DNA from: JAFNAG01 sp050011535
GTDB lineage: Bacteria; Acidobacteriota; UBA6911
Assembly: GCA_050011535.1 (NCBI GenBank)
Contig: JBEKIX010000003.1
Coordinates: 98,055-162,054 of the forward strand
Direction: 5' to 3'
Length of the DNA stretch: 64,000 nucleotides
Positions 35,281-42,173 of the stretch are shown here, piece by piece; within the stretch, counting starts at the first letter, position 1; each line of letters opens with the position of its first letter. The position numbers were made by a program, and so were the translations under genes. Under the pieces are notes generated by a model. The model did not search any database, had not been told where the DNA came from, and saw only the letters and a list, made by a program, of their open reading frames with translations.

Positions 35281-35474
35281 GCGGTGGAACTGTGTGAAAA
35301 CTTGATATCCGGCAATATCGTTTTGGAGAAAAATCGCGGCTATGATCTGCCTTGGGTTGCGCGCAGTCGCGGTAGACGGGGCGAAGTAGACATAACACCC
35401 CCCCCTATTGAAAGCATAACCAGCCCTCGGAACTGGCCTCCGATAATGGAATGCAGCTTATTTCGACTATCCCT
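35281..35474 (+). repeat. Direct repeat, copy 1
   Basis: 194 bases, ~95% identical to 41968-42159 (about eight substitutions and a 2-base C-run difference). In copy 2 it carries the last 17 codons of the MgsA/RarA-C-like gene plus the leader of the M16 peptidase gene. Here only that gene's tail survives and its stop codon is mutated (GAGAAA instead of GAGTAA). The right end coincides with the 5' truncation of the ParB-like pseudogene. Confidence 0.85.
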
Positions 35475-36041
35475 CCGGTCGCATGGCGCCGGCCGCTCGA
35501 TCCTGGCCAACAAAAACGGCGTCGTGATTGCGGGCAACAAAACCCGCGACGCAGCGCAGGACGCAGGACTTCCCATCAAGGAAATCCACACTGCCGGCGA
35601 AGAACTCGTGGTTGTGGTCCGGGTGACCTGGACCTCACGAAGGACCAGAAAGCCCGCGAACTCGCGTATGCGGATAACCGCACCGCCGAGTTGGGATTGA
35701 ACTGGGACGACGACCAGTTGATAGAAGACCTAACCGCCGGCGTCCAGCTCGACAAGTTCTGGAATGAGATGGAGCTGACAGACCTGCTCGACGGCGAAGA
35801 GGAGAACACTCCGGAACAGGCTGCCGAGGATGGCCCGCCGCAGATGGAGCTCCAGCCCTTGGAAAGGTACGACTACGTTCTCGTCCTGCCACGCAACTCA
35901 ATCGACTTCAAAATCATGTGCGAGGCCCTGGACATCGGCCCGGTCACTTTCCCTCCAAGAGGGCTGAAGAAGCAAAGGACAATCAGACTCGGCCGCTGCA
36001 TCGATGCGAAACGTCTGCTGAGGAAGCTCGGGAAGCTATGA
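35475..36041 (+). pseudogene. ParB-like phage gene remnant, 5'-truncated and frameshifted
   Basis: The first part, in one frame, reads GAGRSILANKNGVVIAGNKT and RDAAQDAGLPIKEIHTAGEE. At ~35623 the frame must shift by one base to continue as DLDLTKDQKARELAYADNRT, AELGLNWDDDQLIEDLTAG and on to the TGA at 36041. This is the ParB/Srx-type domain common in prophages, in which a gene-long single frame is expected. The N-terminus is missing exactly at the end of repeat copy 1. The following gene overlaps as ATGA, as in an intact phage operon. Confidence 0.7.
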
Positions 36042-36385
36042 TCGATTTCAAGATTGTGTGCATGAGTCACAAGAGGGCGGAGAGAATGCCGCACCTCCTG
36101 AAGCTGATTCCGACCATCAAGGTTTTCGTTGCGGATAGCGAGGCAGACACTTAGCTTGCGGCGGGAGTCCCCAAGGATCAACTGCTGACCCACCCAAGCC
36201 TGGTGGGCTTTGGCAGAATCCGGGGACACATGGACGGGGCCCGGGCAGTCAGAAGCTCCCAGGTAAGAATGAGAGATGTTGAGTACATCAAGCAGAAGTG
36301 GGGCCGGTACATCGAATGCCAGAAGAAATCCCGAGGCGAAACGATGTCCTACCGGATCACCGTCAAACGGCGCGTGAGTTACTGA
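36038..36385 (+). pseudogene. Phage-type hypothetical gene broken by an in-frame stop
   Basis: It begins MIDFKIVCMSHKRAERMPHL at the ATG overlapping the ParB-like stop. It reaches an in-frame TAG at 36152, then continues in the same frame as LAAGVPKDQLLTHPSLVGFG and ends KSRGETMSYRITVKRRVSY at 36385. The continuity across the stop argues for one decayed gene. A piece may also be missing in the middle, since the join near GHMDGARAV looks abrupt. Function unknown. Confidence 0.6.
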
Positions 36386-36785
36386 GATAAATTGTGATAC
36401 GTGTTCGTCTAAAAGAAGATTTTCTCGTTCCATGCGCACAAGCATGGAACCAGGATTGGTTGCAGCTTGGTGATCCAAAAGCGTCCATGGTTTGATGTGC
36501 CGTTCCCGATGGTTAGCTGGAACCAGGTCAGTTGCAGGTTAGCCCGTCTTATGTCCACGTCGTCACGCGATCAAATCCACAGAGCGCCGTTTCTGGACCG
36601 CATACCAGTTTCCGAATAGCCGACTCCAGGACGAGCTGAAATGATTGTAATGCTCACACACTTCCGACATTCGGCACGATCGGAGGGGTGCCGCGAGCTC
36701 AGAAAAATACCTATTCGTCTATGTCGCGATCGGGTGCGGCGGAGTAACCTGCCACGGGCTCCTAGTCCTGATCTGCGCCAGGACG
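36386..36785. other. 400-base region between phage remnants and histidine kinase
   Basis: A 33-codon frame (GTG 36394 to TGA 36495, MIRVRLKEDFLVPCAQAW...) may be another decayed phage gene; it has no clear ribosome site. The rest shows no gene. It is the 3' flank of the minus-strand histidine kinase, and no strong terminator is visible. Confidence 0.4.
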
Positions 36786-38090
36786 CTATCCGTTGTCCAC
36801 GGGCAGATCCAGGTGAAACCTCGTCCACTGCCCCGGCTCGCTTTCGCAATGCAACTCGCCGCCATGCTCCTTCACAATCTCATGGCTGATTGCCAGCCCC
36901 AGCCCCGTGCCCTTGCCTGGCAGCTTGGTTGTGAAGAACGGGTCAAACATCTTCTCCTGTACTTCCCGTGAAATCCCTGTTCCATGATCCTCCACCGTCG
37001 TCCGGATCCACGCTTTCCCGGCCTTCTCGAACACCTGCGCCGTTACCCGGATGATTTTGTCCGGATCGCACGCCGGATGCTTCTCGTCCAACGCGTCGCG
37101 GGCATTCGTGAGAAGGTTCATGAGCACCTGCTGAATCTGCTGACTGCGGCACTTGATCCTCGGCATGTTCTCGGGAACGTCCAACTCCAGAGTGATCTGG
37201 TCGCGCGGCATCACCGTCTGGATCAGGGACAACGTGGCCCCGATAATATCGTGGATGTCCGCCGGGCTATGAGACTGCGTCTCGTACCGGGCGAAGGTGA
37301 GCAGGTTGCGCACGATAGTTGCCACGCGTTCGGTTAGGCGCGTGATCTCCGAGGCGTATTCGCCCAAGGGGCTGGACTTGTCTGTCCTGGCCGAAATCAA
37401 CTGCGCGAAGCCCATGATTCCGGTGAGGGGGTTGTTGATTTCGTGCGCCACGCCGGCGGCGAGCGTCCCGATGGCCTCGAGCTTCTGCTGGAGCCGCAGG
37501 TGCGCTTCTATTACCTGACGCTCCTGCTCCAGGCGTTTACGCTCGTTAATGTCGCTCACTGCGACGCGGCACGCGGGCGCTTCGCTCTCACCGCCCTGCA
37601 TCATGGTCGCCTCCAGCCGCGTCCATAATTGGGAGCCGTCCTTGCGCTGGATTCTCACCTCGCATACCTGACGCGCGCTGGTTTCAAAGAGTTGCTTGCG
37701 GTGCAGGTAGTAGACGTCCTCATCCTCGCAAACGATAAAATGGGTTATCGGTTGCTTGAGCAGCTGGCTTCTTTCCACGCCCAACAGGTTGGCGGCGGTG
37801 AGATTCGCCTCCAGGATCAGCCCCTGCTCGCTGAGGGTCAAGTAGCCGACAGGGGCCAGATCGTACAGGTCGAAATACCTCGCGCGCGACGCTTCCAGTT
37901 CCACCTGCGTCCGGCGCAGTTCCTCGTTCTGCATCTCCAGTTCGATCTGGTGCACCTGCAATTCGTGGAGCAGGTGCCATGCGTTCTCCGGCGCGAGGGT
38001 GCCCAGGTCGGCGGATTGTTTCTGCAACCGCTCCTCCGCCCGCTTGCGCAGGTCGGCAGTATTGTTTTGACTCGCCCAATGCTCGGCCAT
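36786..38090 (-). CDS. PAS-domain sensor histidine kinase
   Basis: 434 residues, soluble, with no membrane span. An N-terminal helical stretch (LLHELQVHQIELEMQNEELRR) leads to a PAS domain (~70-185, YFDLYDLAPVGYLTLSEQG, VSDINERKRLEQ). HisKA follows with the phosphoacceptor in GVAHEINNPLTG (H216). The HATPase domain has the N box QVLMNLLTNARDA, G1 VEDHGTGIS, F box DPFFTTK and G2 GKGTGLGLAI. No receiver domain or response regulator lies next to it. It starts 35 bases after the CheB-CheR fusion gene, so they form one operon. Confidence 0.92.
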   Translation of the reverse strand: MAEHWASQNNTADLRKRAEERLQKQSADLGTLAPENAWHLLHELQVHQIELEMQNEELRRTQVELEASRARYFDLYDLAPVGYLTLSEQGLILEANLTAANLLGVERSQLLKQPITHFIVCEDEDVYYLHRKQLFETSARQVCEVRIQRKDGSQLWTRLEATMMQGGESEAPACRVAVSDINERKRLEQERQVIEAHLRLQQKLEAIGTLAAGVAHEINNPLTGIMGFAQLISARTDKSSPLGEYASEITRLTERVATIVRNLLTFARYETQSHSPADIHDIIGATLSLIQTVMPRDQITLELDVPENMPRIKCRSQQIQQVLMNLLTNARDALDEKHPACDPDKIIRVTAQVFEKAGKAWIRTTVEDHGTGISREVQEKMFDPFFTTKLPGKGTGLGLAISHEIVKEHGGELHCESEPGQWTRFHLDLPVDNG

Positions 38091-38125
38091 CGCTTACCTC
38101 CTGGCTCTCTTTTACAGGTTCCCGG

Positions 38126-41100
38126 TCATTGTACGTCACCTGGTTTCTGAAGCGTTTCTTCCGCGCGCCGGCGCGCGGCGAGATCGAAAGTTACGATGAC
38201 TACCCTCCAACCCGGCAGCGCCAGAGGCACGGCGCTCACGTCGGTCCAGACGACGCTGCCATCTTCCTTCACGACGCCTGTTTCGATGTGAGGCACCGCC
38301 CGCTGCTCCTGCTCCGCCCGCGCGCCGGCAGACTCTTCCGCTGGCATCGGCGTGCCATCCGGCCTGAGATACTTCTGCCGCGTGGCATCGCTCCCGAGCA
38401 GGCCGGCGCGGGTCACATCCAACATCCTTTCCAACGCGGGATTCACATAGACGATCTTGCCTTTGGCGTCGAGCACCGAGACTCCCACCGGCAATATCTG
38501 GAACAGGGCACTGAGCTTCTCCTCGTTCTCGCGCAGCGCCGTCTGCAGCTCTTTTTGTTCCGTGATCTCGACAAAAGTCAGCACCGCGCCCTCGATGACG
38601 TTTTCCAGCGTGCGATAAGGCTGGATGCGCATCTGGTACCACTGTCCCTCCTGGGTCTGCACTTCAGCTTCCATGGGGATCAGCGTGTCCAGCACCTCCC
38701 GCGCGTCCGGCACCAGGCGGTCATAGCCCTTGAACCGGGAGACGATGTCGCTCACTGGCCGTCCGATATCGGTCTGGATGAGGTTGATGACGCGCGCGGT
38801 CGCCGGCGTAAAGCGTTGTATCCGCAGTTGGTGGTCCAGAAAGAGGGTGCCGATGTTCGTGCTGGCCATCAGGTTGTTCATATCGTTGTTCGCTCGCGAG
38901 AGCTCTTCGATCTTTTTTTGCAGTTCCGTGTTGACCGTCACGAGTTCCTCGTTGACCGATTGCAGTTCTTCTTTGGAAGTCTCCAACTCTTCATTCGTGG
39001 ATTGCAGTTCTTCGTTTGAAGATTGCAGTTCTTCGTTGGTGGACTTGAGCTCTTCGTTGGTGGTTTCGAGTTCCTCGATGATGGCCTGCAGGTACTCGCC
39101 CTTGGTGCGCAGTTCCCGCTCCAGCGTGAGGAGGCGCTGCTCCTGTTCGCTGAAGGGCTCGACCGCCGCGTTCACTGCCGGGCGGTCGGCGGGAGTCACG
39201 TCCTCGAAGATGACCATCAGCAGGCCGCACGCTGCCTTCGGCTTCGTCACCGGCTGGACGATGAGATTCACGACCGAGGTGTCTCCGTTGGACTTTACCT
39301 GCAAGCCCTCGTAGCGGACGGGCGCTTGCTGGGTGAGGGCTTTGCGCGCGGCCGCGGTCAATTCCATCCTCAGCCCCTCGCGCGCCATGTGCAGCAGATT
39401 CAAACTGGCATCTCCCGCGGCGGGCTCCAGGTATTTGCCGGTACGGCCGTGGATGTAAAGCACGTCGAACTCGGCGTTGATGAGTACGCTCGCCGGGGCA
39501 TACGCTTCCAGCAAAACCTGTTCCGCCAGATCGCGAGCGCCGCCCGGATGCACCGGCGCGCCCGCGCCCTCCGCCGCCAGAGGCGGCATATAGGGGGCGA
39601 TGGCTGCGCGAAGCGTTACCACACCCTTGCGTTGATAGATCTTCCACCTTCTGTCCACCCCGGCAAACAAATCCATAAACTCGCCGATCGTCTCCGAGTT
39701 GCCCAAGAAGAGATATCGGTCCTGGTTCAACGCATAGTGGAACAGGGGCAGGATCTTTTTCTGCGCCTCGCCTCCAAGGTAGATCAGCAGGTTGCGGCAA
39801 CTGATCAGGTCGAGTCTGGAAAAGGGAGGGTCCTTGAGCGCGTCTTGCTCGGCAAAGACCACCAGATCGCGGATGCTCTTGCTGACGTGATAGGAATTAC
39901 CGCCCTGGTCCTGGACAAAGAATCTGGCCAGCCGTTTAGGCGAGACGTCGGCGGCAATGCTGTTGGGGTACACGCCGGCGCGGGCTTTTTCAATGGCCTT
40001 GGCGTCGATATCGGTCGCAAAGACCTGCACCTGGAAACTTTGTTTCAGTTCGTCCAGATACTCCCGGATCAGGATAGCGAGAGAGTACGCTTCTTCGCCG
40101 GAGGAACAGCCGGGTACCCAGATGCGCACACTCCCGCCCGATGTCCCGTCAAAGAGGCGGCGGATGACGTGTTCCTGGAGCGACTCGAAGGCTGGCGGGT
40201 CCCGGAAAAAATTGGTGACGCCGATCAGCAGATCGCGAAAGAGCGTTTCAACTTCCAGCGGAGTTTGCCGCAGATAACGGACGTAGTCTTCGAGGCGGTC
40301 CATCTGGGCGAGGGCCAGGCGCCGCTCGATGCGGCGGTGGATGGTGTTCCGCTTGTATAGCGAAAAATCGTGGCCGGTCTGGGCGCGCAGCAGAATGAAC
40401 ACCTTCTGCAGGATGTCGTCGTCGTTGGGGGTGGGAAGGATTATGGGTTTCGGCCGGCGGCCAAAGGCATGCTGCACGTAGACGATCAGTTGCTTCGGCA
40501 TACTGTCCGGAGGCATGACAAAGTCCACCAGGCCGGTGGCAATGGCGCTGCGCGGCATCCCATCGTACGCCGCCGACTCGGGAGCCTGGACCATCGCCAT
40601 GCCCCCTTCGCCCTTGATCGCTTTCAGCCCCAGCGTGCCGTCGGTGCCGGTGCCGGAGAGCACGATGCAGATCGCCCGCTCGTGCTGGTCTTGGGCCAAC
40701 GAGCGAAAGAAATAATCAATCGGCAGGCGCAAGCCGCGCGGCGCACTCGGCTCCAGCAAATGCAGCTTACCGTTGATGAAAGCCATGTCCCTGTTGGGCG
40801 GAATGACGTAAGTGCAGTTGGGCTGCACTTCCATCCCGTCCTCAACCTTGAAGACTTGCATCTTGGTATACCGCATGATCAGGTCCATCAGGATGCTCTT
40901 GTGGTTGGGATCGAGATGTTGCACCACGACGAATGCCATCCCGATTTCCTTGTCCGTGGGCATCGCGGCAAAGAACGCTTCGATGGCGGCCAGTCCTCCG
41001 GCAGACGCGCCCAAGCCGACGATGGGAAAGCTCGCCTCCGGGCAGACGCTCGAATCTGCCCCCTCGGCAGGCTCCGTTTCTACCGGCGCCTCAATCGGCG

Positions 41101-41167
41101 TGATCGGTCGCTCCATTTCAGGCGACGGGATTGTTTGCTTCACACTCGGTTTCTTCTTTTTGGTCAT
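38126..41167 (-). CDS. CheB-CheR fusion with coiled coil and PAS domains
   Basis: 1013 residues. CheB-type methylesterase (~48-235): S55 in GASAGG, H84 in QHLDPNH, D176 in SGTGTDG. CheR-type methyltransferase (~250-510): FFRDPPAFESL, VRIWVPGCSSGEEAYSLAI, DLISCRNLLIYL. Next come a PAS-like domain, a long coiled coil built on EELxSxNEEL repeats (~690-760), and two PAS domains. There is no receiver on CheB and no kinase domain. Such fusions with a hybrid PAS kinase regulate general stress or surface behaviour in soil bacteria. The classical receptor set is absent here. Confidence 0.92.
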   Translation of the reverse strand: MTKKKKPSVKQTIPSPEMERPITPIEAPVETEPAEGADSSVCPEASFPIVGLGASAGGLAAIEAFFAAMPTDKEIGMAFVVVQHLDPNHKSILMDLIMRYTKMQVFKVEDGMEVQPNCTYVIPPNRDMAFINGKLHLLEPSAPRGLRLPIDYFFRSLAQDQHERAICIVLSGTGTDGTLGLKAIKGEGGMAMVQAPESAAYDGMPRSAIATGLVDFVMPPDSMPKQLIVYVQHAFGRRPKPIILPTPNDDDILQKVFILLRAQTGHDFSLYKRNTIHRRIERRLALAQMDRLEDYVRYLRQTPLEVETLFRDLLIGVTNFFRDPPAFESLQEHVIRRLFDGTSGGSVRIWVPGCSSGEEAYSLAILIREYLDELKQSFQVQVFATDIDAKAIEKARAGVYPNSIAADVSPKRLARFFVQDQGGNSYHVSKSIRDLVVFAEQDALKDPPFSRLDLISCRNLLIYLGGEAQKKILPLFHYALNQDRYLFLGNSETIGEFMDLFAGVDRRWKIYQRKGVVTLRAAIAPYMPPLAAEGAGAPVHPGGARDLAEQVLLEAYAPASVLINAEFDVLYIHGRTGKYLEPAAGDASLNLLHMAREGLRMELTAAARKALTQQAPVRYEGLQVKSNGDTSVVNLIVQPVTKPKAACGLLMVIFEDVTPADRPAVNAAVEPFSEQEQRLLTLERELRTKGEYLQAIIEELETTNEELKSTNEELQSSNEELQSTNEELETSKEELQSVNEELVTVNTELQKKIEELSRANNDMNNLMASTNIGTLFLDHQLRIQRFTPATARVINLIQTDIGRPVSDIVSRFKGYDRLVPDAREVLDTLIPMEAEVQTQEGQWYQMRIQPYRTLENVIEGAVLTFVEITEQKELQTALRENEEKLSALFQILPVGVSVLDAKGKIVYVNPALERMLDVTRAGLLGSDATRQKYLRPDGTPMPAEESAGARAEQEQRAVPHIETGVVKEDGSVVWTDVSAVPLALPGWRVVIVTFDLAARRRAEETLQKPGDVQ

Positions 41168-41640
41168 TCTCGTTCTCCGGTATAGTCACACCGTGCCAAG
41201 ATGACACCCGTTGTCCACCGGTAGGTCCAGGTGAAACCTGGAAGTATCTGGAAGTGGTTAGTCCGAATTGAATGCATTTCGGGTCGCAGGCTGGGCACGA
41301 CCGCCGGTCAGGTTCCGAGATAAGATTTTGTGCAAACTTTGGCGGGCCGCTCCAGGGCTTCCCTATTCCCCAGCGGACTGTATTGTACCTCAAAATAGGC
41401 TCTAGAACTCGAGTTTTGCGCACACCTCTACCCAAGAGTGCTTTACATGCCGCGCGCTAAGCGAATCACGCTCCGTCTACATCGAGATCATGAAAGGCGG
41501 GAGATGTATGCGACAAGCGGGACTGGCTCCCGAGTTTGCTGACAACCATGGCTCATTTTTGCCCGGCACTAACCGTGTCGTCTTTGACTTTACAATGCAG
41601 AACCTGGGAACGAGAATCGGCCATAGGAGGCGAGCGAACT
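41168..41640. other. 473-base region upstream of the MgsA-C-like gene
   Basis: No intact gene is visible. It holds a 33-base histidine-kinase remnant (41209-41241), the 5' flank of the CheB-CheR gene, and CATAGGAGGCGAGC as ribosome site for the gene at 41641. Confidence 0.5.
41209..41241 (-). pseudogene. Remnant of a histidine kinase 3' end
   Basis: On the minus strand this reads FHLDLPVDNG, the same as the last residues of the kinase at 36786-38090. 29 of 33 bases match 36790-36822. The stop codon is lost. It suggests that a second kinase copy once lay upstream of the CheB-CheR gene and was deleted. Confidence 0.6.
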
Positions 41641-42018
41641 ATGGAGTGGGATTTACTCACGCAGAACAGTTGTAACGGTCCGGAAGTTATCTCATCTTTC
41701 CAGAAGCACATTCGGAGGGGTGAAGAAGTCAAGGCTTTGAAGTGTGCCTACGAACTGGTCCCCAAGCACGAAAAGTGGTTGTGGCGGAGATTGATCGTGA
41801 TTGCCCTGGAGGATATCGGGCCGGCTAATCCTGATCTGCATGTGCGGGTGAGGGCGCTGCGAGACACGTACTTCGAATTCAGGCAGGAAGAAAAGCGGGG
41901 ATCGGAAGTCCTGGTTCTGTCGAACGTGATCCTGCTGATGTGCCGTTCAACGAAATCGAGGATTGAGGCGGTGGAACTGTGTGAAAACTTGATATCCGGC
42001 AATGTCGTTTTGGAGTAA
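41641..42018 (+). CDS. Small protein like the MgsA/RarA C-terminal domain
   Basis: 125 residues from ATG 41641, ten bases after AGGAGG. ISSFQKHIRRGEEVKALKCA and LWRRLIVIALEDIGPANPDL match the C-terminal oligomerisation region of MgsA/RarA-type clamp-loader-like ATPases (…RRLVRIASEDIGLADP…). The AAA+ domain is absent. Stand-alone versions occur in phages and mobile elements. Its last 17 codons lie in direct-repeat copy 2. Role unknown; a DNA replication or repair accessory is a guess from the fold. Confidence 0.6.
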   Translation: MEWDLLTQNSCNGPEVISSFQKHIRRGEEVKALKCAYELVPKHEKWLWRRLIVIALEDIGPANPDLHVRVRALRDTYFEFRQEEKRGSEVLVLSNVILLMCRSTKSRIEAVELCENLISGNVVLE

Positions 42019-42159
42019 AATCACGGCTATGATCTGCCTTGGGTTGCGCGCAGTTGCGGCAGACGGGGCGAAGTAGACATAACACCCCCCTATTGAAAGC
42101 AGAACCAGCCCTCGGAGCTGACCTCCGATAATGGAATGCAGCTTATTTCGACTATCCCT
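41968..42159 (+). repeat. Direct repeat, copy 2
   Basis: 192 bases matching 35281-35474. It covers the 3' end of the MgsA-C-like gene and the spacer up to the ribosome site of the M16 peptidase. The intact flanking gene marks this as the parental copy. Confidence 0.85.
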
Positions 42160-42173
42160 AGGAGAACTGACAT

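Noticed and set aside
38880..39100. Tandem DNA repeat inside the CheB-CheR gene
   Set aside because: The repetition comes from EELxSxNEEL coiled-coil codons, a normal feature of this family.
38126..41167. Chemotaxis operon explaining the CheD-like protein
   Set aside because: The CheB-CheR fusion is 28 kb away, has no receptor, CheA or CheW neighbours, and belongs to a different regulatory family, so it is not evidence for a chemotaxis role.
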